In this document: positions 28,946-41,557 of the stretch, in pieces
Layout of the letters: each line of letters starts with the position of its first letter
Numbering within the stretch: the stretch's first letter is position 1
From: Bolinopsis microptera
Taxonomy: Eukaryota > Ctenophora > Tentaculata > Lobata > Bolinopsidae
Assembly (NCBI RefSeq): GCF_026151205.1
Contig: NC_087082.1
Span: forward strand, 4,657,908-4,721,907
Length of the DNA stretch: 64,000 nucleotides
Reading direction: 5' to 3'
Notes under the pieces: generated by a model
Told to the model about the DNA's origin: nothing
Seen by the model: the letters and a program-made list of their open reading frames with translations, nothing else
Database searches by the model: none
Translations under genes and position numbers: made by a program

Positions 28946-31900
28946 TTAAGATCTTGAATCTCTACGGGGGCCTCGCTCCTCACGCCTATCATCTCGCCGT
29001 CCGTTATTGTTGTCACGGTAGTTGTTGTAGTTTCCCCGTCCTCGGCCTCCGCGGTATCCACCTCGCATGAATGGAGGATACATATCATAACCACCACCAC
29101 CACCACCACCACGAGGTCCACCATAGCCACCGCCATATCCACCACGCATACCACCTCCACCACCACCACCGTTATACCCTCCTCGTCCACGACCCATATT
29201 ATAACCACCATAGAATGCAGGGCCCCTCCGATCCATGAAGAACATATCGTAGTCGGTGACAAATCGCATGCTGGCATAAGTATCCTCGCACACAATCTTG
29301 ATGATCTCCTCAGTGCACTCGTCCACACAGTCCTCTTCACCCTCGATAGATATCGCACGCTCGTCCAAGCCAAAGGGAGTTTCTGAGCGACGCGTCGTGT
29401 TGATCTCAACATTGTGCTTACTCTTCATCTCTTGTACCGTCTTTCCTGCAGAATTGCGGTGTTACATTTATTAATTGGCTAGTTACAGGCGAAAAATTTT
29501 ACACATATGCGGGGTGTTCCGTAGAAAGTGTGACTATTTTCCACATTCATAATTTTAGACAAAATCATACTTCACGATTATGTTCAACTGAATTTTATCG
29601 AAAATACGATAGAATTTATAGTTATGAGTATTGAATATAAGTATGATTAATTACTAAGTATTTGCTCGAAATAGCCACCATTCCCCAGTAGGATACTCCG
29701 TATGGAGGGTCGCTACCTCATACCTTGTGACGCGGACGGTAGTCAGTGGGTGCCGCAACAAAAAAAAAAAAGCCACCATTCTCAGAAATGGCATATTGTA
29801 GTCTGATTACTGATATTGACATTATTTTTGGCCGAGGTCTAAGATTTTCAAAATCTAATCAAAACTTTTTAAAGGACTATCTCAAAATTCTGTCTGTCTC
29901 GATTTTCAGTACAAACTTGGTATGCACAAATTCCATACATAAATAACATATTGACACTATGTGGTATAGCAACTCCACCTTCATTAAAATGTTTGTTCTT
30001 TTTTTAAATAATCACATTTTATTTGAAACACCCTGCATTTGTTACTTGTAGTAGAGTATCTTGTTACAGATACGCTTAGTTAAAGTACATAACTTGTGTG
30101 TGTATTCCCATATTATCTTAGTATAGCTTGTTAAGCCGCTGCATAGCTACATATTGTATTATAATGTATATAATAATAACAATTATATTGTGTTCTTCTA
30201 AGCAACCTTCTGCCATTCTATTATTGTTCTATACTTCTCTGTGTATAACTGTAAATAATATTACCAACGAAATTCCAAAGTGGGCATCTATGTAATTTTC
30301 AACATTAATTGTTACCTTCATGCCCACAGTTCACTGCTAAATGATATCTTATTTTATCACTCATTAATTTATTACTTATTATGTTTTACAATTTACATGC
30401 TATATCCTTATGTCCCTAGAAGGGTGTTCTGCTAACAGTTTTCGACTGACTTGAATGTCCTGCACAGCAGATTGAAGCTTCTTAAATTATTTTTTATTCT
30501 TATTGTATTGCTGTGTAAATTTGATTCTAATTCTAATTCTAATTCTCTCTTTTTAAGCACAATCTCGACTCGTCATTTATACAAACATGTCTTAAGAGTA
30601 GGTCACCAAGTTAAGTAAGATGAAAGGTCACCAAGCTTAGTAAGGTCACCAAGTTGAGTAAGGTCACCAAGCTTAGTAAGGTCACCAAGCAAAGTAAGCT
30701 AAGTGCAATATTGCGCTGTATATCCAAAATAAGCGCAGAGAGCTTTTCTAGAGTTCTACAGAGAAAATAACACACAAAGCTCATATACTATTTCATGTTG
30801 AATTACAAACGAGTAGTCTATCTGATGTACTACAACTAATACGATCTGACATGAGAAGCAACGTCTCCGGTGAGTATTAACTCTCACCACATCCTCGCTT
30901 TACGTCTGATCTCTCTCAGTTTTTTTTACTCTGCTAGCAGGGTTTTAATTATCATATTCAAAACGATCATGTAAGTACGTGACGATACTAATAAGTAATG
31001 AGAGTTAATGAACGTAAAATTAAACGTCTCTTCAACCGTAAAACGCGGCGTCTCTTCATAGTATTACTAGACATGATAGAATTAGCCATTAGTTCTGTTC
31101 CATTACAGAGTTACGGGTTTATCAACGTCTGGGATTTGAGAGCTGCGAATTCCGCGAGAGATAATAAATAAATAAAGTAAAATTTTATACAGCATTTTAT
31201 CGGTAAATATTTGAGTCAGTTATGATAAGAGATGCCACGTGTATCTTTGTGTTACAATATCAGCTTGTTGGGGTTCTGATAAGGGCTCAATACTGGTCAA
31301 GGTAAAGAGTTAAGGCTAACATGAGTCTGGCATACATCCATATTTTATGGTCTTTCATAGCAAGTGATAAGGAATAATCCCATTATTACCGCTGAAACAC
31401 GATGTGGGATTTTTGGCCAGCTGCCAACAAGGTCACGAGTAGCGAAACCAAAATTTATGCCATTGATTATACCGATAATAAACAAAATTGCAGCTGAGTT
31501 GAGAATTAAAATTACAAATCTCGCTTGCAAGGTGTGCCAAAAAGCTATTGTTGCCCATTTTGAATTCATATTTAGAGCCAAGGATTTCAAGCTTTGCTAA
31601 TCATCTCCTGCAGGGATTCAGCTCTTTTAAATTCAACAGAGGATTTTTCTCTTTTTATATATCCTTCTATAAATTACGATCGTCGCATGAATTACATTAT
31701 ATTAAATGTTAAAATGTTAGCTTATTCATTAATCTTATTAACTGCAGTACTGCACGTAAGGAACTAGGCAGTCTAAAACTGAATTTTGTGTCATAAATAT
31801 TTGCATGATTTCTTACAACCTCAACACGGAGTATGGCACACTATTTCATAGCCTACTGAGATTGAAACGCAAGATAAAGAAAATATTCAGTTGGGAGGGG

Positions 31901-34900
31901 ATGCACAATAACGAATACGTCATTATATTAACATGTGTTCATGCCTGGAATCTTTATTCGATTACCTATCTACAGTGAAACATTATCGAATGTTGTAGAA
32001 CAGGAGAGATGTCAATCTTGTGATAATATGACTGGTTCTGAGCTGTAAAGCACGGAATGGTCGGGGAATGGTCTAACTAGGGTATCTATTTCAAGCTGCA
32101 TAGAAGCTTCAGTAGCCGGAGCATCAAGAATCCAGAGCATCATACTAATCATTCCACGAACATCAGTACTAATTCAGCCTCTTAGTCAAATTACTTTACT
32201 TTTACTTTGGGCGATGCTCAATCGAAATCTCCTCCACTCTACGTCTCCAGATGGTTCTGTCGCACATAACTGTTCGGAGATCTTCTACCCGCAACCCTGT
32301 GTCCCTGGCTACGGTGTCAAGAAAAGAGAGTGGTCTCCTCCCACGCCTGAACTGTGGCAGCCGCCAAGGAAGGATGGTAGAGATGACCTGGTCTGAAGCT
32401 CTCATGCAATGCCCAGCAAATCTGGCACGTCTCTGTGCAACGATGGTGGAGATGGAAGGGAGGTCACCATAGATTTGCTTTAGGGTTGGATGCTTCTTCC
32501 ATGAAAGATTCCTGGCTTTCATTAGGAGCCTGGTGTAGCACCCGTCGAGACGCTTCTCAAACTGCTTGTTCAAGGTCCAGGTTTCTGAGCAATACAGCAG
32601 AACAGGTTCGATGCATGCTCTGAAGAACTTGACTTTCAGCTGGTCAGAAATGCCAGAGGTCATACCTTCTGCAGTTTGATACAGGCTGACCAAGCCATGC
32701 CTTTCCTGGTGTTGAAGTCCTTCCTGCTCTCTGCAATATATGAGCCCAAGTATTTGAAGTCATCAACCTGCTTGATCTGGTAACCGGATATTGAGTTCAC
32801 GGGGGCAGCATCAGGAATGTTGATGGTCATGTATTCGGTCTTGGAAGCATTCATCGCAAGTCCGACATGTGCTGCTGCAGTCTCTAAATCCGAGAGCAGT
32901 TGTTGCAGTTGGACTTGCTCTATGTTATCGGCAGTCAAGGCCAGGTCCCGGTCGTCAGCGAAGTCAAGATCTGTGACTCTGACCGCAGGTACTCTCCGAC
33001 TTTGCCTGGGGATGATGGTAAGGCCATGGTCAAGAGTCATGCAGTTCCTAAGGACATAATCGAGGACGATGATGAAGAGGAAAGGAGCGAGTGTATCACC
33101 CTGAAGGACCCCGATGAGTGTTCTAAAGAAGTCAAATGATAGTACCTAGTACTATCAAATGATAGTACCTAGTACCATAGTAGATGATAATGTATGCAAT
33201 TATAGTTTATTATACCCGTAGCTAAGAAATCAATAATTCGATGTTTATTCAACGAAGTAACTAATACCTATTGTTGAAATTCAGTCAGATCCCAATAAAA
33301 TAACTCATGAAAACCTAATCAAATTATTACTACTTTTTTTTCTGAATTATTGAACAAAACTGGAATGGAATTATATCATTAGCCACTGTGTTTATACCCA
33401 TAAGTGTATACAATCTTGCACATAAGACCTTGGTCTACATATATATTAAATTATTAACCATTCATTCTGTATGTGCACGAAAATTTATTTCAATCAAAAA
33501 GAACAACTAAATCAAGTCTTGACATGTGAATATTCAAAGATTATTATTAAACTTCAAATATGCAGATAATAGATGTAAGGTATTTAAACACTGCCTCGCC
33601 ATAAAATGGTAGGTAGTGATACCTGTCAAGTAATTTGACAAATAACATTCCAGGGAACTTATGCACATTCCACAACTATCTATTCAAAATTTATTAAATT
33701 CATTTTATATTTATCATCAAATTTCTACATGATACCATTGTGGGATCAGCTAAGTATTTATTTTTTAGACTCAAATGGAGCACAAACCTGCTTTGCCGAT
33801 GATACGTCCGAGGGTATTATCAGAAACAACCAATTTACAGCACTGCTTTCTTTTCTCGTTCTCCGTCCTTGGTCCTTTCACGTTCTCAGGGGGTTGATCA
33901 GTCCTAAAATAGAGAAATTATTGTCTAATATAATGTTATACTGGTGTGAGGAGGTTAAATTCAGCAACAATCGTTCAAATGAACTTACCACGTCTGACCT
34001 GATGCCATTTTACACTCTTAGATCTATACTTCTCTGTATATAAATGTACATATTTATGACAACAAATGTCAAAGTGGTTATCTATGTGATTTTCGTACTA
34101 CTAACTAGTAACTACTTTAATGGTTACCTTCATGCCCACAGTTTAATGTTAAATCTCACTGTACCATATTCATTAACTTATAACTTATTACATACTATAT
34201 GTTTTGATTCTATGTCCTTAGAAGGGAAGTCCGTGAACATAAATATATTCAACTAATCAAGACTTTAAAACCTTTGGGAATTAACACTATAAATCCTTTT
34301 GGCTTTCCCTTACTCCTTACATCTTAATTTTAACTTTATAACCGTTTTAAGAGTGTTCAGATTTTTAAAGGAATTTTGGGTTTTACAAACTTTTTACAAT
34401 TTTTAGGGCTTATGTCACTGAAGATGACGCCTTGCAACATGTTTGACGATAGCCTGTAAAATGTAAATTGATAGTTTGATCTCAGTATTTACAACAATTC
34501 ATCTAGCTTGATTGATTCAAAGGGAGATAAAAATGCCTCTCTTGTCCTTAGAAGGGTATTCTTCTAACAGTTTCTGACTGACTTCAAACAGCAGTTTGAA
34601 GCTTCTTTAAATTATTTTTATTCTTATTGTATTGCTGTGTAAATTAAATTCTAATTCTAATTCTAAATGAAAAACGATCAACCACCCAAAACATGTTGGT
34701 CAGAGTAAATATAAAATCAAATCATACCTGATTTTCTCCTGGATCATATTAACACAGATCTTGATGGCATCAATGCTACCCCTGATAGAAATAACTCGTT
34801 CATTGGTCCCTGGAAATCTGACATTGTTCTGGGAGACTACCACTGCTGCATCACTCCTCTCCTTGATCTCCTTTATATTCTCACCTCCTGTGTAAATTAC

Positions 34901-35185
34901 GTTGTCAAGTCCTCTTCTTAAAACTTGCTATCTTAAATTTTCACTAATATCTTTCAGTCAATTATAATGTTAAATTGGCACTGGTGAAATTTGTTGAACT
35001 GAATTGACAGTGACCCTTCTCTTATGTTTAGATAATTAATTTGAAAGGTACATTTTACCTTTGCCTATAACAGCGCCGGCAACATAATAAGGACATAAGA
35101 TCTTGATGACGGAACCAGATCGTCTAGGACGAGAGTTCGGTTCATGTTCATGTTCATGTTCAGGGGCAGGGGAATCTTCAGACAT
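28946..35185 (-). CDS. two-KH-domain RNA-binding protein with RGG tail (hnRNP K/PCBP/Nova-like)
   Basis: Exons on the minus strand: 35059-35185, 34728-34887, 33788-33903, 28946-29445. Phases agree at each GT-AG junction, giving 300 residues. KH1 starts at about residue 24 (VIKILCPYYVAGAVIGKGGE, GxxG loop GKGG at 41-44). KH2 starts at about residue 115 (CCKLVVSDNTLGRIIGKAGK). Each GxxG loop is split by an intron at the same phase, a shared trait that suggests an old domain duplication. From about residue 212 the tail is Gly/Arg/Tyr-rich with RGG and RGRG motifs. KH domains bind single-stranded RNA or DNA; a role in nuclear RNA processing or translation control is inferred. There is no third KH domain, unlike PCBP, Nova or hnRNP K. 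Introns 2 and 3 are full of LINE fragments, and a LINE ends about 120 bp upstream of the start codon. Confidence 0.92.
30221..30545 (+). mobile_element. 5'-truncated LINE/SINE 3' end with (TTCTAA)n tail, copy 1
   Basis: Shares with 34020-34665 the blocks TTCTATACTTCTCTGT, TTACCTTCATGCCCACAG, CCTAGAAGGGT and TTCTTATTGTATTGCTGTGT, and ends in repeated ATTCTA. Microsatellite tails of this kind are usual for CR1/L2-type retroposons. It lies in intron 3 of the KH gene, in antisense. Confidence 0.7.
30601..30700. repeat. minisatellite, ~18-bp unit GGTCACCAAGCTTAGTAA
   Basis: About five units, the middle part alternating GCTTAGTAA and GTTGAGTAA. Confidence 0.85.
32189..33139 (-). mobile_element. 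RTE-like LINE fragment, 3' part of reverse transcriptase ORF
   Basis: Minus-strand frames at 32660-33139 and 32202-32693 together cover the RT core onwards: GVLQGDTLAPFLFIIVLDYV, the catalytic FADD in DLDFADDRDLAL, then a C-terminal part with LLYCSETWTLNK and RRRARFAGHCMR-type residues. One frameshift separates the two pieces in their overlap. The 3' tail is AAAGTAAAAGTAAAGTAA, common in RTE elements. It is truncated at the 5' side at about 33139, where short ATGATAGTACCTAGTAC repeats begin. Non-functional relic. Confidence 0.85.
33136..33180. repeat. two tandem 22-bp palindromic units
   Basis: ATGATAGTACCTAGTACTAT followed by a near copy. Each unit is partly self-complementary (TAGTACCTAGTACTA). 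It sits at the broken end of the RTE fragment. Confidence 0.7.
34020..34665 (+). mobile_element. LINE/SINE 3' end with (TTCTAA)n tail, copy 2, split by an insertion
   Basis: Homologous to 30221-30545 over both halves. The copy is interrupted after CCTTAGAAGGG and resumes at the same motif 331 bp later. It lies in intron 2 of the KH gene. Confidence 0.75.
34213..34557. mobile_element. 317-bp retroposon insertion with 14-bp target-site duplication
   Basis: TGTCCTTAGAAGGG occurs at 34213-34226 and 34544-34557, exactly flanking an insert (34227-34543) absent from the related copy at 30221. The insert contains CACTGAAGATGACGCC, a sequence often seen near LINE 3' ends. It has no coding frame of note. 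Probably a truncated LINE or SINE. Confidence 0.75.
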
Positions 35186-35305
35186 GGTGGACCTGGACTT
35201 GTGAAGCTACAAACAATAGTAGTGGTTAAAATAAATGTCAGTAATAACTTCTATCCTAGAATCAAATCTGGAAGAATAGCATATCCTGGAGCTCAATAGA
35301 TAATG

Positions 35306-38300
35306 GTAAGTAAGTAAGTAAGTAAGTAAAGATTATGACATAACATCATCACAAGTGTCTACAAAATATCATTGCACTAAATAAAAAATAATTTAAATAA
35401 ATATATTTTTCCATCAACATTTTAATAATTTATCAAATTCAATTTTATTAATTAATAAAATCTAATACATTATCTATAAATAATTCATTAATACTTCCCA
35501 GTGGAATAAAGATTTATGAAACGCTTCTTTGCCACAAAAGGATGAAACCAAAGATATTCATTATGTGTCTCCTTATTGCTTAAATAACTGGGTCCTTCAA
35601 TTTTCCCTAAAACTTCATTCGAAACATTCCAAAAATAAAAATCATTTACACTGTTTTTAGAAATCATTTCTTTCTTAAATCCTTCCAATCTAACTTTAAA
35701 GCTTAAAACTGTCGAGCAGTTCTTGACATCTGAAGGGAGTTTGTTCCAGTAAGGAATGACTCGCTCCGGAAGAAAAGAAGACTGGAGATTCTTAACTTTA
35801 GTTACACTCTTATTACACCTATTGGTTGAAACTAGATTAAGACCAGATCTGCTCATTCTGAACAAACCCGATCCATATTCAGTCAAACCACTAGTTACTT
35901 TAAAAGCTTCGATAAGGTCCCCACGTATTCGCCGCTCTGCCAGCGTTGTCAAATTGAGGATATCAAGTCTGCAGCTGTATGGAAGAGTACCCACCTCATC
36001 AATAAGACGGGTAAACTGCCTCTGGACGCTCTCCAGCTCCAAAACAGTCCCCCAACTTCCATGAGCCGCAACTGGATTCCACAATTGGACACAATACTCA
36101 AGATGAGGTCTTATCAAAGCTTTATAAATAGCTATCATTACAACCTTTTCTCTAATAACTAAGTTCCTTACAATCCAGCAGATCATACGATTTGCTTTAG
36201 AAATACATGCTTTTATCTGTTCATTCCAAAGCAAGGAGCTATGGGTAATAACCCCCAAATCTTTTTCCTGTGCAGATACTTCTAGTTCTACTCCATTTAC
36301 AATATAATTCGAGTTAGGATTATTATTCAGATTAATATGGACTACTTTACACTTGGCAGGATTGAAGTTTAAGTGCCAAATACTCCCAAATTTCGAGTTC
36401 TAAAATATCATCAGATACACTTCTATGGTTAGCTGCATTACAAACTAACTTGAGATCATCAGCAAATAATTTAATCTTATTTTTAACATTGTCAGGTAAA
36501 TCGTTTATATAAAGAATAAATAGCAAAGGACCCAATACTGACCCCTCGGGAACACCAGATAACACGTGTTTCACCTCAGACCATTGTCCTTCTACACAAA
36601 CCCTCATGGTTCTGTCTGTCAGAAAGTCTTTTATAACATCCAAAACTTTTCCCTTGACCCCAAACCCCTCCAATTTAGATAGAAGTCTAAAGTGGGGGAC
36701 TGTGTCAAAAGCTTTACTAAAATCAAAATACAAAAGATCGACAGGAGCACCTTCGTCTAAAATATCAAGAATATTATCAAATGTCTCTAAGAGATTAGAT
36801 AGACAAGATTTACCCTTCACAAATCCATGCTGATGCTTGGAAATTCGTTCTTCTAAAAATGTTAATAAATGTGCCCTCACCAACTTTTCATACACTTTGC
36901 ACAAAATACAAGTTAATGAGACAGGTCTATAATTTAAGGGATCAGATTTAACACCCTTTTTGAACAATGCTACAACAGATGCTGTCTTCCAAATGTCAGG
37001 CAGGACTCCTGTTTCTGAACACTTAACAAATAATTTAGTTACAGCTTCAACAAACTTTTCATCGTATGCTAAGGATTTCAACAACTTTGGATGAACGCCA
37101 TCCGGACCAGAACTCTTAAAAACATTAAGCTTTAAAAGCTGCTTCTTGATATCAGAACTGCTAATTTCCATATCATCAATAACCTCTTTGTTGTAACTCT
37201 CATTTTGGGGAAGAGGGCCAGGTGGTTCACGCACAAACACAGAACTAAAGGCACTAGCAAGTACCTCAGCTGACTCAGATGAACTATCTGTGCGTGTACC
37301 ATCTCCTCTATCTAAAGAAACAACACTTGACTTAACTTGACGTTTATTACGCAAATACGAGTAAAAAGATTTACAATTCTGTTTTAAATTAGATGTAATC
37401 TTCTTTTCATAATTTACTTTCGCTTTAATTTCTGCCACCTCAAAAATACGCTGCTTGCTATTTGCACAGCTAAAGTTAATATCCGAAGGATTAATATCAA
37501 ATTCAGCCCATGCTCTGTCCTTGTTCTTCCTCATTCTTTTAAGTGAAGTTGTACTCCATGGCAACTTGACAGGTCTGTTGTCGAGATAAACCGAAGCAGC
37601 TGGGACAGCTGCAGCAACAGACTCCAATTTACCATGTAGATCAACCCACATATCTTGAACATTATTTGTACAACTATAATCCCAGTCAATATTATTCATA
37701 CTAAAGTAAAATAACTCTTCTGAGGAAATCTTACCCCAAATAGGATTTAAAATCTTTTGTTTGGGACTTTTGTTAGTATTGGGCGAAACAACCAGTTCGA
37801 CTAGTATCCCAACATGATCACTTTTGCCAAGCGGAGAAACGATCTTACAACCGTTGACAAGAGCATCATTTGTATACAAAACCTGATCAAGAAGACTCTC
37901 CTGGAGAGTATCTTTCACAAGCCGTCTTCTGGTTGTTTCGTTAGTAAAGTACCACGTCAAACCACTGTCATTAAATAAATCAATATACTTTTGTTGAATC
38001 ATTAAAACCTGATTCTTACTAGAAATACCACTATTTACACTACCAGTTTCCCAAGATACATTAGGTAGGTTAAAATCTCCTATGATAATGGTTTCAAAAA
38101 CATTCTTTTCACTAGATATGTTCTTGATGCAAGATAATAACATATTATTCTGTTTTAAATTCAAAGAGGTAGACCCATAAATACAACAAATACTAATCAA
38201 TCCACCAGAGGTATTGACATTAATAGCTAAAGAGTCTGGTGCTTTTAAAAATGAGCTCACTAATGAAGCATTGCAACTGTTTTTAATATAAATAATAGAA

Positions 38301-38645
38301 CCTCCACCTCCACTTATGTTGCTAGTGGAGTTATCGAATTTAAAATCTCTGTCTTTTCTAAACATACTAAAACCTTCAATAAAAATTTCAGCATCTAAAA
38401 TATCACTATTAAAATGAGTTTCTGTAATGCAGATTACATGAATGGATTTATAAACTGATAGAATACATTTTAGTTCATCAATTTTATTAAATAGTCCATT
38501 AGCATTAGATAAAAAATATTCATGGGCTGACTACATTCTGTATCACTGCTATTTACTTCTTCTCCACCTTTTTCTCTGTCTTTTCCTTCTCTGCTTCTTC
38601 CCGCCTCTTCTTCCTCTCTTCTCTGGCTAAAAACGGTCTGCAAAG
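35306..38645 (-). mobile_element. CR1/Jockey-type LINE, 5'-truncated and frameshifted
   Basis: ORF2 of a non-LTR retrotransposon. The part 36347-38540 holds the endonuclease (ICITETHFN, GDFNLPNVSW, GKSDHVGI) and most of the reverse transcriptase (PVSLTCILCKVYEKLV, FDFSKAFDTVP, FADDLKL). 35488-36258 continues with the C-terminal region (RPHLEYCVQLW). A frameshift lies between about 36260 and 36400. Only the lysine/glutamate-rich end of ORF1 remains (about 38530-38645). The 3' tail is (TTAC)n at 35306-35330, preceded by GTGATGATGTTATGTCAT, matching the end of the LINE at 40.6 kb. It cannot move itself. The 3' end is about 120 bp from the KH gene's start codon. Confidence 0.92.
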
Positions 38646-40560
38646 CAAATCATGTGAATATATGACTACGAAATAGATCTATAGATTTGTCCATAATATT
38701 TAATACCGTATTGATGGTTTTGAATTTTGTATATTGAATTTTAATGTGAAGCGTTTACTCTTCCCCCTCGGCAATCAATTAGAAAGTTAGATTGATGACA
38801 ATAATTGCCAAATGACGTAGAAGATATAGATGTTCAATGTTGTAGAGTGATTTCAAGAGTAGTGGTCCACAGGGGTCCGAAAAAGCCGTACAGGCACTTG
38901 GGTCCTTATCCTTGTCACTAGTCCCAATTGGATTCACTTTACACAAAACATGAACGGTTACAATTTAGACGTACACATTGGCACGATATTTATTAGAAAG
39001 CAGACAGTATTAAATAATACGTGCGTGCGCGGCTTGAGCCGCGCCGCATAACAATTTATGCGTTTAGGGGCTGGAGTACGCGTGTTTACAGATTAATGAA
39101 TTGTTGCATTGTAAATATTTAAAGTTGACGATATTTTATGATTTAATAGTAAATTTTTCAAAGCTGGCTTTGGACTTAGGTAAAATTATAACTTATTTAT
39201 TTTAAAGAAAAAACCACGGATAGTTTTAAATTTACATAGTCGTACAACTATAATCAAGTTAATCCTGTTTTCAAGAATGCGCGGCTTTGGCGGCCAGTTA
39301 TTGACTTGCACATAAAATTGAATTTTCAATAGAAATGTGAATATAATGTATTAAAATTTAAAACTTTCAAAACGGAGGCTTATAAATATTATTATATTAT
39401 GATTGTAAAATAAAGGATAAAATTTTAAATTTGTTTCACTTGATTTGTTCAAGACCGTCAACGAGTCTGACTTGGCGCGCGTCTAGCTAATTGGTAGGTT
39501 ATAAACATACAACAAATTTAAACAGCATGCAATATACAATAAAAATAATTGATTTACGATGTTGGATGTCAAACCTTCGCAGCTCGGCCCAGTGTTGCAT
39601 TTCGCCGATCTACCGCAGTTGCGAGAAGAATTATTTGATGCGCGGCGCGGCCCAGTAGTGCATAGCGCTACAATAAAAATAGTGAAATTACGACAATGGG
39701 GGTCACAATATGATTTAAGTAAATAATTTATTCACTAATCACAAGGAGGACCAAAGCGCAAAGAAACTGCTGCTAATATAACTGCTGCTGACTGCTGCAA
39801 AATAGTTGTCACCTCTGACCACACAGTTATGTCTGCAACACATTATCATCAAATTATTTATTTTGCATGCACAAAAGATGTAATCTCTTGACATACGTTG
39901 CATGCCATTTTTCAAAAGAGATAGGTTACAGTGGTTTTTTGAATATATATAGCACTTTGAATGTATATAGCACTTTGTGGCTCTGAAAAAACTTTTTTTG
40001 CTTTGTGACGGATGCAACACCATGGTTGTTGAAATTTTTTAGAAAAAGCTTTTGAGTAGCGGTTTTGAAACTTTGCATAGCTCTAATTTTTGTGCCTATG
40101 CCTTAGTGTATGGAATTTCGAAGATAAATATTGCAGTATACCCAAACTATGGCCCTTTGAAAAATTGAATGATTTTTTTCATTTCCGAGTAGTGTTCCTT
40201 TGAATGAGAAAAATCACAAGTTCAAAGTTAACACAATATGAAACAAAAAACTTTTGTTGACCTATAAGGTTTAAAGTCGAATGAAAAAATTTTACCAAAA
40301 TTAGGTGTCTATCTTAACATTTTTCATTTTCACCAAGTGGGACGTTACCGTGGAATTGCACTAGATCATCTTTTTCCACTCTGTTTATTTCACTGTCTCT
40401 ACTTGTATGGTGCCTAGATAGTTTGGTATGACTATATTGTATTTTCATACATAACTTTTATGATCAGTCACTGTTCTGCAGTAAACGTTTTTAATCATCT
40501 TTTATTGTATATTAAAGTATTCAGATTATTTGTATATTTGGAGTTCTATAGTAATAATAA
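38646..40560. other. intergenic, no supported gene
   Basis: AT-rich with CG-rich islets (39030-39060, 39280-39300, 39590-39660) that repeat short GCGCGGC/GCCGCGCC motifs. No coherent reading frame. Confidence 0.4.
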
Positions 40561-40631
40561 TTTTTATAGAAATTTTAAAATTTTAGGGTTTTAATACTTT
40601 CAACACTACTATATAACAAATAATTTGAGGG

Positions 40632-41540
40632 ATGGAAAACGATGACGGGCAAACGGGGCACACTGATAGTGCCCCAGCCAGTAGAGAACATGTAGAGACG
40701 AATGAACAAGCTGAAGAAGAAAGTACTAAACCTGAAGAAGATTGTTTCTGCAAGGAACACATTGAAGATTCTCTATGGATCAGATGTGATTGCTGCATCA
40801 AATGGTGTCATCTTGATTGTGTTGGACTGACAGGACTTGACGAGACTCAGGTGCTTTTGATCAAACAATATAAGTGTCCACACTGCATTGTCAATGCAAC
40901 AACAATGCTGATCAAGTTGAGTGAAACCATTAATGAAACGATTACCAATGCTGTTAAAAACAGTCTGCAGAACGAGTTACCAACAGCAATGGCTGCTGTC
41001 AAAAAAGATATAGTCAATGAATCATCTTCAAAAGTGAAGAGCTACGTTGATGCAGCGAAGGTTGACCTCCAGGCAACTATTAGTGACAAGCCACCAACTC
41101 AATTAGTGAAGGCAACAGTCCAACAGATTGATGCTGACAAGATCGAACGGATCAAAAGAGAATGTAATGTGATCATTAGACACGTTCCCGAAATGGCTAT
41201 CAAAGAGAACAGATCTCAAAGCAATGATCTCAAGTTTTTACATGAAATTTGTGGCATGGAAGAAGACGTGATTGTGTCCTGTTTTCGGGCAGGTAAATTA
41301 ACTGAATCTGGTGAAAGCAGGGAACATCAACCTAGACCGCTGATTGTAAAACTAAAATCAAAAGAGGCTGCATTGTATTGGAGTAACTATGGGAAAGGTT
41401 GGAAGATAGAAGTGGATTCTGAGAAAACGAAGAAAGAAGTTTATTGGATCAATCAGGATCTGAACAGAGCTGACAGAGACGTCCAATTTTTTGTGAGACA
41501 GGAACGGAGAAAGCGACTTGCAGAGAAAGCAAAGCTATAG
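40632..41540 (+). CDS. LINE ORF1 protein with PHD zinc finger
   Basis: 302 residues starting at ATGGAAAACGATGAC. The N-terminal 36 residues are acidic. A PHD finger follows (about residues 37-86): C-x-C near CFCKEH, CDCCIKWCHLDCVGL and YKCPHC give the Cys4-His-Cys3 pattern. Residues 95-170 are helix-prone, and about 180-300 resemble the single-strand nucleic-acid-binding module of LINE ORF1 proteins (VIIRHVPE, RAGKLTESG, RPLIVKL). It is expected to coat the element RNA; the PHD finger may contact histone tails (inference). Confidence 0.85.
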   Translation: MENDDGQTGHTDSAPASREHVETNEQAEEESTKPEEDCFCKEHIEDSLWIRCDCCIKWCHLDCVGLTGLDETQVLLIKQYKCPHCIVNATTMLIKLSETINETITNAVKNSLQNELPTAMAAVKKDIVNESSSKVKSYVDAAKVDLQATISDKPPTQLVKATVQQIDADKIERIKRECNVIIRHVPEMAIKENRSQSNDLKFLHEICGMEEDVIVSCFRAGKLTESGESREHQPRPLIVKLKSKEAALYWSNYGKGWKIEVDSEKTKKEVYWINQDLNRADRDVQFFVRQERRKRLAEKAKL

Positions 41541-41557
41541 AATGCCTAAACCTTAAA

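Noticed and set aside
28942-29412. Overlapping minus-strand frame in the KH gene's last exon (valine/threonine-rich)
   Set aside because: Shadow of the glycine/arginine-rich tail in another frame.
30595-30705. Possible CRISPR-like array
   Set aside because: Units are contiguous ~18-bp minisatellite repeats without spacers, in an animal genome.
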